Assembly: GCA_949775045.1 (NCBI GenBank)
Contig: CATKSA010000066.1
Location: 39,750-103,749, forward strand
DNA length: 64,000 bases
Source: Metridium senile
Lineage: Eukaryota > Cnidaria > Anthozoa > Actiniaria > Metridiidae
Reading direction: 5' to 3'
Part shown: positions 38,201 through 51,300 of the stretch, in pieces
Numbering within the stretch: the first letter of the stretch is position 1
Layout of the letters: every line of letters starts with the position of its first letter
Notes under the pieces: generated by a model
Database searches by the model: none
The model's input: the letters and a program-made list of their open reading frames with translations, nothing else
Told to the model about the DNA's origin: nothing
Position numbers and translations under genes: made by a program

Positions 38201-40240
38201 ATGCCCTATAGGGTGATGTGAAAATGTGTCAAAAAGATCGGGGTTTTCGGCACAAAATTTTCGCCTAGTCCCTGTTAGTAATGTCTGAGAATATTAGAGC
38301 ATTCTGATAAATGCCCAAGATTTTATTTCGAAAAAACTACAAAATCCTACCCAGAATGCAATATGCCCTATAGGGTGATGTGAAAATGTGTCAAAAAGAT
38401 CGCGGTTTTCGACACTAAATTTTCGCCTAGTCCCTGTTAGTAATGTCTGAGAATATTTTAGCATTCTGATAAATTCCAAAGATTTTATTTCGAAAAAAAC
38501 TACAAAATCTTACCCAGAATGCAATATGCCCTATAGGGTGATGTGAAAATGTGTCAAAAAGATCGGGGTTTTCGGCACAAAATTTTCGCCTAGTCCCTGT
38601 TAGTAATGTCTGAGAATATTAGAGCATTCTGATAAATGCCCAAGATTTTATTTAGAAAAAACTACAAAATCCTACACAGAATGCAATATGCCCTATAGGG
38701 TGATGTGAAAATGTGTCAAAAAGATCGGGATTTTCGGCACAAAATTTTCGCCTAGTCCATGGTATTAATGTCTGAGAATATTAGAGCATTCTGATAAATG
38801 TGCAAGATTTTATTTAGAAAAAACTACAAAATCCTACCCAGAATGCAATATGCCCTATAGGGTGATGTGAAAATGTGTCAAAAAGATCGGGGTTTTCGGC
38901 ACAAAATTTTCGCCTAGTCCCTGTTAGTAATGTCTGAGAATATTAGAGCATTCTGATAAATGCCCAAGATTTTATTTCGAAAAAACTACAAAATCCTACC
39001 CAGAATGCAATATGCCCTATAGGGTGATGTGAAAATGTGTCAAAAAGATCGCGGTTTTCGACACTAAATTTTCGCCTAGTCCCTGTTAGTAATGTCTGAG
39101 AATATTTTAGCATTCTGATAAATTCCAAAGATTTTATTTCGAAAAAAACTACAAAATCTTACCCAGAATGCAATATGCCCTATAGGGTGATGTGAAAATG
39201 TGTCAAAAAGATCGGGGTTTTCGGCACAAAATTTTCGCCTAGTCCCTGTTAGTAATGTCTGAGAATATTAGAGCATTCTGATAAATGCCCAAGATTTTAT
39301 TTAGAAAAAACTACAAAATCCTACACAGAATGCAATATGCCCTATAGGGTGATGTGAAAATGTGTCAAAAAGATCGGGATTTTCGGCACAAAATTTTCGC
39401 CTAGTCCATGGTATTAATGTCTGAGAATATTAGAGCATTCTGATAAATGTGCAAGATTTTATTTAGAAAAAACTACAAAATCCTACCCAGAATGCAATAT
39501 GCCCTATAGGGTGATGTGAAAATGTGTCAAAAAGATCGGGGTTTTCGGCACAAAATTTTCGCCTAGTCCCTGTTAGTAATGTCTGAGAATATTAGAGCAT
39601 TCTGATAAATGCCCAAGATTTTATTTCGAAAAAACTACAAAATCCTACCCAGAATGCAATATGCCCTATAGGGTGATGTGAAAATGTGTCAAAAAGATCG
39701 CGGTTTTCGACACAAAATTTTCGCCTAGTCCCTGTTAGTAATGTCTGAGAATATTTTAGCATTCTGATAAATTCCAAAGATTTTATTTCGAAAAAAACTA
39801 CAAAATCTTACCCAGAATGCAATATGCCCTATAGGGTGATGTGAAAATGTGTCAAAAAGATCGGGGTTTTCGGCACAAAATTTTCGCCTAGTCCCTGTTA
39901 GTAATGTCTGAGAATATTAGAGCATTCTGATAAATGCCCAAGATTTTATTTAGAAAAAACTACAAAATCCTACCCAGAATGCAATATGCCCTATAGGGTG
40001 ATGTGAAAATGTGTCAAAAAGATCGGGGTTTTCGGCACAAAATTTTCGCCTAGTCCCTGTTAGTAATGTCTGAGAATATTAGAGCATTCTGATAAATGCC
40101 CAAGATTTTATTTAGAAAAAACTACAAAATCCTACCCAGAATGCAATATGCCCTATAGGGTGATGTGAAAATGTGTCAAAAAGATCGGGGTTTTCGGCAC
40201 AAAATTTTCGCCTAGTCCCTGTTAGTAATGTCTGAGAATA
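35209..40240. repeat. 5,032-bp, 31-monomer super-repeat, copy 1
   Basis: The block has 812-bp 5-mers (A-B-C-D-E) starting at 35,209, 36,021 and 36,833. These are followed by 649-bp 4-mers (A-B-C-F) from 37,645, 38,294, 38,943 and 39,592. F is the GATCGGGATT / CCATGGTATTAATG monomer and replaces the D-E pair. CTACACAG marks the C monomer at 35,587, 37,211, 38,023, 38,672 and 39,321. The next copy repeats the pattern exactly 5,032 bp on. Confidence 0.9.
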
Positions 40241-43200
40241 TTAGAGCATTCTAATAAATTCCAAAGATTTTATTTCGAAAAAACTACAAAATCCTACCCA
40301 GAATGCAATATGCCCTATAGGGTGATGTGAAAATGTGTCAAAAAGATCGCGGTTTTCGACACTAAATTTTCGCCTAGTCCCTGTTAGTAATGTCTGAGAA
40401 TATTTTAGCATTCTGATAAATTCCAAAGATTTTATTTCGAAAAAAACTACAAAATCTTACCCAGAATGCAATATGCCCTATAGGGTGATGTGAAAATGTG
40501 TCAAAAAGATCGGGGTTTTCGGCACAAAATTTTCGCCTAGTCCCTGTTAGTAATGTCTGAGAATATTAGAGCATTCTGATAAATGCCCAAGATTTTATTT
40601 AGAAAAAACTACAAAATCCTACCCAGAATGCAATATGCCCTATAGGGTGATGTGAAAATGTGTCAAAAAGATCGGGGTTTTCGGCACAAAATTTTCGCCT
40701 AGTCCCTGTTAGTAATGTCTGAGAATATTTTAGCATTCTGATAAATTCCAAAGATTTTATTTCGAAAAAACTACAAAATCTTACCCAGAATGCAATATGC
40801 CCTATAGGGTGATGTGAAAATGTGTCAAAAAGATCGGGGTTTTCGGCACAAAATTTTCGACTAGTCCCATTTAGTAATGTCTGAGAATATTAGAGCATTC
40901 TGATATATGTGCAAGATTTTATTTAGAAAAAAACTACAAAATCCTACCCAGAATGCAATATGCCCTATAGGGTGATGTGAAAATGTGTCAAAAAGATCGG
41001 GGTTTTCGGCACAAAATTTTCGCCTAGTCCCTGTTAGTAATGTCTGAGAATATTAGAGCATTCTAATAAATTCCAAAGATTTTATTTCGAAAAAACTACA
41101 AAATCCTACCCAGAATGCAATATGCCCTATAGGGTGATGTGAAAATGTGTCAAAAAGATCGCGGTTTTCGACACTAAATTTTCGCCTAGTCCCTGTTAGT
41201 AATGTCTGAGAATATTTTAGCATTCTGATAAATTCCAAAGATTTTATTTCGAAAAAAACTACAAAATCTTACCCAGAATGCAATATGCCCTATAGGGTGA
41301 TGTGAAAATGTGTCAAAAAGATCGGGGTTTTCGGCACAAAATTTTCGCCTAGTCCCTGTTAGTAATGTCTGAGAATATTAGAGCATTCTGATAAATGCCC
41401 AAGATTTTATTTAGAAAAAACTACAAAATCCTACCCAGAATGCAATATGCCCTATAGGGTGATGTGAAAATGTGTCAAAAAGATCGGGGTTTTCGGCACA
41501 AAATTTTCGCCTAGTCCCTGTTAGTAATGTCTGAGAATATTTTAGCATTCTGATAAATTCCAAAGATTTTATTTCGAAAAAACTACAAAATCTTACCCAG
41601 AATGCAATATGCCCTATAGGGTGATGTGAAAATGTGTCAAAAAGATCGGGGTTTTCGGCACAAAATTTTCGACTAGTCCCATTTAGTAATGTCTGAGAAT
41701 ATTAGAGCATTCTGATATATGTGCAAGATTTTATTTAGAAAAAAACTACAAAATCCTACCCAGAATGCAATATGCCCTATAGGGTGATGTGAAAATGTGT
41801 CAAAAAGATCGGGGTTTTCGGCACAAAATTTTCGCCTAGTCCCTGTTAGTAATGTCTGAGAATATTAGAGCATTCTAATAAATTCCAAAGATTTTATTTC
41901 GAAAAAACTACAAAATCCTACCCAGAATGCAATATGCCCTATAGGGTGATGTGAAAATGTGTCAAAAAGATCGCGGTTTTCGACACTAAATTTTCGCCTA
42001 GTCCCTGTTAGTAATGTCTGAGAATATTTTAGCATTCTGATAAATTCCAAAGATTTTATTTCGAAAAAAACTACAAAATCTTACCCAGAATGCAATATGC
42101 CCTATAGGGTGATGTGAAAATGTGTCAAAAAGATCGGGGTTTTCGGCACAAAATTTTCGCCTAGTCCCTGTTAGTAATGTCTGAGAATATTAGAGCATTC
42201 TGATAAATGCCCAAGATTTTATTTAGAAAAAACTACAAAATCCTACACAGAATGCAATATGCCCTATAGGGTGATGTGAAAATGTGTCAAAAAGATCGGG
42301 GTTTTCGGCACAAAATTTTCGCCTAGTCCCTGTTAGTAATGTCTGAGAATATTTTAGCATTCTGATAAATTCCAAAGATTTTATTTCGAAAAAACTACAA
42401 AATCTTACCCAGAATGCAATATGCCCTATAGGGTGATGTGAAAATGTGTCAAAAAGATCGGGGTTTTCGGCACAAAATTTTCGACTAGTCCCATTTAGTA
42501 ATGTCTGAGAATATTAGAGCATTCTGATATATGTGCAAGATTTTATTTAGAAAAAAACTACAAAATCCTACCCAGAATGCAATATGCCCTATAGGGTGAT
42601 GTGAAAATGTGTCAAAAAGATCGGGGTTTTCGGCACAAAATTTTCGCCTAGTCCCTGTTAGTAATGTCTGAGAATATTAGAGCATTCTAATAAATTCCAA
42701 AGATTTTATTTCGAAAAAACTACAAAATCCTACCCAGAATGCAATATGCCCTATAGGGTGATGTGAAAATGTGTCAAAAAGATCGCGGTTTTCGGCACTA
42801 AATTTTCGCCTAGTCCCTGTTAGTAATGTCTGAGAATATTTTAGCATTCTGATAAATTCCAAAGATTTTATTTCGAAAAAAACTACAAAATCTTACCCAG
42901 AATGCAATATGCCCTATAGGGTGATGTGAAAATGTGTCAAAAAGATCGGGGTTTTCGGCACAAAATTTTCGCCTAGTCCCTGTTAGTAATGTCTGAGAAT
43001 ATTAGAGCATTCTGATAAATGCCCAAGATTTTATTTAGAAAAAACTACAAAATCCTACACAGAATGCAATATGCCCTATAGGGTGATGTGAAAATGTGTC
43101 AAAAAGATCGGGATTTTCGGCACAAAATTTTCGCCTAGTCCATGGTATTAATGTCTGAGAATATTAGAGCATTCTGATAAATGTGCAAGATTTTATTTAG

Positions 43201-44330
43201 AAAAAACTACAAAATCCTACCCAGAATGCAATATGCCCTATAGGGTGATGTGAAAATGTGTCAAAAAGATCGGGGTTTTCGGCACAAAATTTTCGCCTAG
43301 TCCCTGTTAGTAATGTCTGAGAATATTAGAGCATTCTGATAAATGCCCAAGATTTTATTTCGAAAAAACTACAAAATCCTACCCAGAATGCAATATGCCC
43401 TATAGGGTGATGTGAAAATGTGTCAAAAAGATCGCGGTTTTCGACACTAAATTTTCGCCTAGTCCCTGTTAGTAATGTCTGAGAATATTTTAGCATTCTG
43501 ATAAATTCCAAAGATTTTATTTCGAAAAAAACTACAAAATCTTACCCAGAATGCAATATGCCCTATAGGGTGATGTGAAAATGTGTCAAAAAGATCGGGG
43601 TTTTCGGCACAAAATTTTCGCCTAGTCCCTGTTAGTAATGTCTGAGAATATTAGAGCATTCTGATAAATGCCCAAGATTTTATTTAGAAAAAACTACAAA
43701 ATCCTACACAGAATGCAATATGCCCTATAGGGTGATGTGAAAATGTGTCAAAAAGATCGGGATTTTCGGCACAAAATTTTCGCCTAGTCCATGGTATTAA
43801 TGTCTGAGAATATTAGAGCATTCTGATAAATGTGCAAGATTTTATTTAGAAAAAACTACAAAATCCTACCCAGAATGCAATATGCCCTATAGGGTGATGT
43901 GAAAATGTGTCAAAAAGATCGGGGTTTTCGGCACAAAATTTTTGCCTAGTCCCTGTTAGTAATGTCTGAGAATATTAGAGCATTCTGATAAATGCCCAAG
44001 ATTTTATTTCGAAAAAACTACAAAATCCTACCCAGAATGCAATATGCCCTATAGGGTGATGTGAAAATGTGTCAAAAAGATCGCGGTTTTCGACACAAAA
44101 TTTTCGCCTAGTCCCTGTTAGTAATGTCTGAGAATATTTTAGCATTCTGATAAATTCCAAAGATTTTATTTCGAAAAAAACTACAAAATCTTACCCAGAA
44201 TGCAATATGCCCTATAGGGTGATGTGAAAATGTGTCAAAAAGATCGGGGTTTTCGGCACAAAATTTTCGCCTAGTCCCTGTTAGTAATGTCTGAGAATAT
44301 TAGAGCATTCTGATAAATGCCCAAGATTTT
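40241..44330. repeat. 5,032-bp super-repeat, copy 2 (incomplete)
   Basis: 5-mers start at 40,241, 41,053 and 41,865, with 4-mers from 42,677, 43,326 and 43,975; each is 5,032 bp after its counterpart in copy 1. CTACACAG at 42,243, 43,055 and 43,704 matches 37,211, 38,023 and 38,672. At 40,619 and 44,353, the positions matching 35,587 and 39,321, the base is CTACCCAG. Some sites have therefore diverged or been converted since duplication. The match ends near 44.3 kb, about one 4-mer short of a full second copy. Confidence 0.9.
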
Positions 44331-46650
44331 ATTTAGAAAAAACTACAAAATCCTACCCAGAATGCAATATGCCCTATAGGGTGATGTGAAAATGTGTCAA
44401 AAAGATCGGGATTTTCGGCACAAAATTTTCGCCTAGTCCATGGTATTAATGTCTGAGAATATTAGAGCATTCTGATAAATGTGCAAGATTTTATTTAGAA
44501 AAAACTACAAAATCCTACCCAGAATGCAATATGCCCTATAGGGTGATGTGAAAATGTGTCAAAAAGATAGGGGTTTTCGGCACAAAATTTTCGCCTAGTC
44601 CCTGTTAGTAATGTCTGAGAATATTTTAGCATTCTGATAAATTCCAAAGATTTTATTTCGAAAAAACTACAAAATCTTACCCAGAATGCAATATGCCCTA
44701 TAGGGTGATGTGAAAATGTGTCAAAAAGATCGGGGTTTTCGGCACAAAATTTTCGACTAGTCCCATTTAGTAATGTCTGAGAATATTAGAGCATTCTGAT
44801 ATATGTGCAAGATTTTATTTAGAAAAAACTACAAAATCCTACCCAGAATGCAATATGCCCTATAGGGTGATGTGAAAATGTGTCAAAAAGATCGGGGTTT
44901 TTGGCACAAAATTTTCGCCTACTCCCTGTTAGTAATGTCTGAGAATATTAGAGCATTCTGATAAATGTGCAAGATTTTATTTAGAAAAAACTACAAAATC
45001 CTACCCAGAATGCAATATGCCCTATAGGGTGATGTGAAAATGTGTCAAAAAGATCGGGGTTTTCGACACAAAATTTTCGCCTAGTCCCTGTTAGTAATGT
45101 CTGAGAATATTTTAGCATACTGATAAATTCCAAAGATTTTATTTAGAAAAAACTACAAAATCCTACCCAGAATGCAATATGCCCTATAGGGTGATGTGAA
45201 AATGTGTCAAAAAGATCGGGGTTTTCGGCACAAAATTTTCGCCTAGTCCCTGTTAGTAATGTCTGAGAATATTAGAGCATTCTGATAAAACGTGCAAGAT
45301 TTTATTTAGAAAAAACTACAAAATCCTACCAGAATGCAATATGCCCTATAGGGTGATGTGAAAATGTGTCAAAAAGATCGGGATTTTCGGTACAAAATTT
45401 TCGCCTAGTCCATGGTATTAATGTCTGAGAATATTAGAGCATTCTGATAAATGTGCAAGATTTTATTTAGAAAAAACTACAAAATCCTACCCAGAATGCA
45501 ATATGCCCTATAGGGTGATGTGAAAATGTGTCAAAAAGATCGGGGTTTTCGGCACAAAATTTTCGCCTAGTCCCTGTTAGTAATGTCTGAGAATATTAGA
45601 GCATTCTGATAAATGCCCAAGATTTTATTTCGAAAAAACTACAAAATCCTACCCAGAATGCAATATGCCCTATAGGGTGATGTGAAAATGTGTCAAAAAG
45701 ATCGCGGTTTTCGACACAAAATTTTCGCCTAGTCCCTGTTAGTAATGTCTGAGAATATTTTAGCATTCTGATAAATTCCAAAGATTTTATTTCGAAAAAA
45801 ACTACAAAATCTTACCCAGAATGCAATATGCCCTATAGGGTGATGTGAAAATGTGTCAAAAAGATCGGGGTTTTCGGCACAAAATTTTCGCCTAGTCCCT
45901 GTTAGTAATGTCTGAGAATATTAGAGCATTCTGATAAATGCCCAAGATTTTATTTAGAAAAAACTACAAAATCCTACCCAGAATGCAATATGCCCTATAG
46001 GGTGATGTGAAAATGTGTCAAAAAGATCGGGATTTTCGGCACCAAATTTTCGCCTAGTCCATGGTATTAATGTCTGAGAATATTAGAGCATTCTGATAAA
46101 TGTGCAAGATTTTATTTAGAAAAAACTACAAAATCCTACCCAGAATGCAATATGCCCTATAGGGTGATGTGAAAATGTGTCAAAAAGATCGGGGTTTTCG
46201 GCACAAAATTTTCGCCTAGTCCCTGTTAGTAATGTCTGAGAATATTAGAGCATTCTGATAAATGCCCAAGATTTTATTTCGAAAAAACTACAAAATCCTA
46301 CCCAGAATACAATATGCCCTATAGGGTGATGTGAAAATGTGTCAAAAGATCGCGGTTTTCGACACAAAATTTTCGCCTAGTCCCTGTTAGTAATGTCTGA
46401 GAATATTTTAGCATTCTGATAAATTCCAAAGATTTTATTTCGAAAAAAACTACAAAATCTTACCCAGAATGCAATATGCCCTATAGGGTGATGTGAAAAT
46501 GTGTCAAAAAGATCGGGGTTTTCGGCACAAAATTTTCGCCTAGTCCCTGTTAGTAATGTCTGAGAATATTAGAGCATTCTGATAAATGCCCAAGATTTTA
46601 TTTAGAAAAAACTACAAAATCCTACCCAGAATGCAATATGCCCTATAGGG
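44330..46650. repeat. Right copy of the 2.3-kb direct repeat
   Basis: Partner of 32.8-35.15 kb at an 11,523-bp offset. It has two private small changes that cancel in length: GATAAAACGTGCAAG near 45,287 (one base longer) and CCTACCAG near 45,326 (one base shorter). After about 46.65 kb the two sequences part. Confidence 0.8.
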
Positions 46651-48300
46651 TGATGTGAAAATGTGTCAAAAAGATCGGGATTTTCGGCACAAAATTTTCG
46701 CCTAGTCCATGGTATTAATGTCTGAGAATATTAGAGCATTCTGATAAATGTGCAAGATTTTATTTAGAAAAAACTACAAAATCCTACCCAGAATGCAATA
46801 TGCCCTATAGGGTGATGTGAAAATGTGTCAAAAAGATAGGGGTTTTCGGCACAAAATTTTCGCCTAGTCCCTGTTAGTAATGTCTGAGAATATTTTAGCA
46901 TTCTGATAAATTCCAAAGATTTTATTTCGAAAAAACTACAAAATCTTACCCAGAATGCAATATGCCCTATAGGGTGATGTGAAAATGTGTCAAAAAGATC
47001 GGGGTTTTCGGCACAAAATTTTCGACTAGTCCCATTTAGTAATGTCTGAGAATTTTAGAGCATTCTGATATATGTGCAAGATTTTATTTAGAAAAAACTA
47101 CAAAATCCTACCCAGAATGCAATATGCCCTATAGGGTGATGTGAAAATGTGTCAAAAAGATCGGGGTTTTTGGCACAAAATTTTCGCCTAGTCCCTGTTA
47201 GTAATGTCTGAGAATATTAGAGCATTCTGATAAATGTGCAAGATTTTATTTAGAAAAAACTACAAAATCCTACCCAGAATGCAATATGCCCTATAGGGTG
47301 ATGTGAAAATGTGTCAAAAAGATCGGGGTTTTCGACACAAAATTTTCGCCTAGTCCCTGTTAGTAATGTCTGAGAATATTTTAGCATACTGATAAATTCC
47401 AAAGATTTTATTTAGAAAAAACTACAAAATCCTACCCAGAATGCAATATGCCCTATAGGGTGATGTGAAAATGTGTCAAAAAGATCGGGGTTTTCGGCAC
47501 AAAATTTTCGCCTAGTCCCTGTTAGTAATGTCTGAGAATATTAGAGCATTCTGATAAATGTGCAAGATTTTATTTAGAAAAAACTACAAAATCCTACCCA
47601 GAATGCAATATGCCCTATAGGGTGATGTGAAAATGTGTCAAAAAGATCGGGATTTTCGGTACAAAATTTTCGCCTAGTCCATGTTATTAATGTCTGAGAA
47701 TATTAGAGCATTCTGATAAATGTGCAAGATTTTATTTAGAAAAAACTACAAAATCCTACCCAGAATGCAATATGCCCTATAGGGTGATGTGAAAATGTGT
47801 CAAAAAGATCGGGGTTTTCGGCACAAAATTTTCGCCTAGTCCCTGTTAGTAATGTCTGAGAATATTAGAGCATTCTGATAAATGCCCAAGATTTTATTTC
47901 GAAAAAACTACAAAATCCTACCCAGAATGCAATATGCCCTATAGGGTGATGTGAAAATGTGTCAAAAAGATCGCGGTTTTCGACACAAAATTTTCGCCTA
48001 GTCCCTGTTAGTAATGTCTGAGAATATTTTAGCATTCTGATAAATTCCAAAGATTTTATTTCGAAAAAAACTACAAAATCTTACCCAGAATGCAATATGC
48101 CCTATAGGGTGATGTGAAAATGTGTCAAAAAGATCGGGGTTTTCGGCACAAAATTTTCGCCTAGTCCCTGTTAGTAATGTCTGAGAATATTAGAGCATTC
48201 TGATAAATGCCCAAGATTTTATTTAGAAAAAACTACAAAATCCTACCCAGAATGCAATATGCCCTATAGGGTGATGTGAAAATGTGTCAAAAAGATCGGG
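46650..48300. repeat. Satellite with 14-mer and 10-mer spacing
   Basis: GATAGGGG recurs at 44,566, 46,835 and 48,456, giving steps of 2,269 bp (14 monomers) and 1,621 bp (10 monomers). The monomers surrounding each mark follow the same order, including the GGGTTTTTGGC and GGTAC types. The section therefore derives from the 44.3-46.6 kb unit with internal gain or loss of whole monomers. Confidence 0.7.
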
Positions 48301-51300
48301 ATTCTCGGCACAAAAATTTTCGCCTAGTCCATGGTATTAATGTCTGAGAATATTAGAGCATTCTGATAATGTGCAAGATTTTATTTAGAAAAAACTACAA
48401 AATCCTACCCAGAATGCAATATGCCCTATAGGGTGATGTGAAAATGTGTCAAAAAGATAGGGGTTTTCGGCACAAAATTTTCGCCTAGTCCCTGTTAGTA
48501 ATGTCTGAGAATATTTTAGCATTCTGATAAATTCCAAAGATTTTATTTCGAAAAAACTACAAAATCTTACCCAGAATGCAATATGCCCTATAGGGTGATG
48601 TGAAAATGTGTCAAAAAGATCGGGGTTTTCGGCACAAAATTTTCGACTAGTCCCATTTAGTAATGTCTGAGAATATTAGAGCATTCTGATATATGTGCAA
48701 GATTTTATTTAGAAAAAAACTACAAAATCCTACCCAGAATGCAATATGCCCTATAGGGTGATGTGAAAATGTGTCAAAAAGATCGGGGTTTTCGGCACAA
48801 AATTTTCGCCTACTCCCTGTTAGTAATGTCTGAGAATATTAGAGCATTCTGATAAATGTGCAGGATTTTATTTAGAAAAAACTACAAAATCCTACCCAGA
48901 ATGCAATATGCCCTATAGGGTGATGTGAAAATGTGTCAAAAAGATCGGGGTTTTCGACACAAAATTTTCGCCTAGTCCCTGTTAGTAATGTCTGAGAATA
49001 TTTTAGCATACTGATAAATTCCAAAGATTTTATTTAGAAAAAACTACAAAATCCTACCCAGAATGCAATATGCCCTATAGGGTGATGTGAAAATGTGTCA
49101 AAAAGATCGGGGTTTTCGGCACAAAATTTTCGCCTAGTCCCTGTTAGTAATGTCTGAGAATATTAGAGCATTCTGATAAATTCCAAAGATTTTATTTAGA
49201 AAAAACTACAAAATCCTACCCAGAATGCAATATGCCCTATAGGGTGATGTGAAAATGTGTCAAAAAGATCGGGATTTTCGGTACAAAATTTTCGCCTAGT
49301 CCATGGTAGTAATGTCTGAGAATATTAGAGCATTCTGATAAATGTGCAAGATTTTATTTAGAAAAAAACTACAAAATCCTACCCAGAATGCAATATGCCC
49401 TATAGGGTGATGTGAAAATGTGTCAAAAAGAGCGGAGTTTTCGGCACAAAATTTTCGCCTAGTCCCTGTTAGTAATGTCTGAGAATATTTTAGCATTCTG
49501 ATAAATTCCAAAGATTTTATTTCGAAAAAACTACAAAATCTTACCCAGAATGCAATATGCCCTATAGGGTGATGTGAAAATGTGTCAAAAAGATCGGGGT
49601 TTTCGGCACAAAATTTTCGCCTAGTCCCTGTTAGTAATGTCTGAGAATATTAGAGCATTCTGATAAATGTGCAAGATTTTATTTAGAAAAAACTACAAAA
49701 TCCTACCCAGAATGCAATATGCCCTATAGGGTGATGTGAAAATGTGTCAAAAAGATCGGGATTTTCGGCACAAAATTTTCGCCTCGTCCATGGTAGTAAT
49801 GTCTGAGAATATTAGAGCATTCTGAAAAAATGTGCAAGATTTTATTTAGAAAAAACTACAAAATCCTACCCAGAATGCAATATGCCCTATAGGGTGATGT
49901 GAAAATGTGTCAAAAAGATCGGGGTTTTCGGCACAAAATTTTCGACTAGTCCCTGTTAGTAATGTCTGAGAATATTTTAGCATTCTGATAAATTCCAAAG
50001 ATTTTATTTCGAAAAAACTACAAAATCTTACCCAGAATGCAATATGCCCTATAGGGTGATGTGAAAATGTGTCAAAAAGATCGGGGTTTTCGGCACAAAA
50101 TTTTCGCCTAGTCCCTGTTAGTAATGTCTGAGAATATTAGAGCATTCTGATAAATGTGCAAGATTTTATTTAGAAAAAACTACAAAATCCTACCCAGAAT
50201 GCAATATGCCCTATAGGGTGATGTGAAAATGTGTCAAAAAGATCGGGATTTTCGGCACAAAATTTTCGCCTCGTCCATGGTAGTAATGTCTGAGAATATT
50301 AGAGCATTCTGAAAAAATGTGCAAGATTTTATTTCGAAAAAACTACAAAATCCTACCCAGAATGCAATATGCCCTATAGGGTGATGTGAAAATGTGTCAA
50401 AAAGATCGCGGTTTTCGACACAAAATTTTCGCCTAGTCCCTGTTAGTAATGTCTGAGAATATTTTAGCATTCTGATAAATTCCAAAGATTTTATTTCGAA
50501 AAAAACTACAAAATCTTACCCAGAATGCAATATGCCCTATAGGGTGATGTGAAAATGTGTCAAAAAGATCGGGGTTTTCGGCACAAAATTTTCGCCTAGT
50601 CCCTGTTAGTAATGTCTGAGAATATTAGAGCATTCTGATAAATGCCCAAGATTTTATTTAGAAAAAACTACAAAATCCTACCCAGAATGCAATATGCCCT
50701 ATAGGGTGATGTGAAAATGTGTCAAAAAGATCGGGATTCTCGGCACAAAATTTTCGCCTAGTCCATGGTATTAATGTCTGAGAATATTAGAGCATTCTGA
50801 TAAATGTGCAAGATTTTATTTAGAAAAAACTACAAAATCCTACCCAGAATGCAATATGCCCTATAGGGTGATGTGAAAATGTGTCAAAAAGATAGGGGTT
50901 TTCGGCACAAAATTTTCGCCTAGTCCCTGTTAGTAATGTCTGAGAATATTTTAGCATTCTGATAAATTCCAAAGATTTTATTTCGAAAAAACTACAAAAT
51001 CTTACCCAGAATGCAATATGCCCTATAGGGTGATGTGAAAATGTGTCAAAAAGATCGGGGTTTTCGGCACAAAATTTTCGACTAGTCCCATTTAGTAATG
51101 TCTGAGAATATTAGAGCATTCTGATATATGTGCAAGATTTTATTTAGAAAAAAACTACAAAATCCTACCCAGAATGCAATATGCCCTATAGGGTGATGTG
51201 AAAATGTGTCAAAAAGATCGGGGTTTTCGGCACAAAATTTTCGCCTACTCCCTGTTAGTAATGTCTGAGAATATTAGAGCATTCTGATAAATGTGCAGGA

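Noticed and set aside
45287..45330. Start of a second indel-rich zone (GATAAAACGTGCAAG and CCTACCAG)
   Set aside because: Only two changes occur close together and the monomers on both sides are clean. Isolated indels of this kind also occur near 46,345, 48,313 and 48,369.
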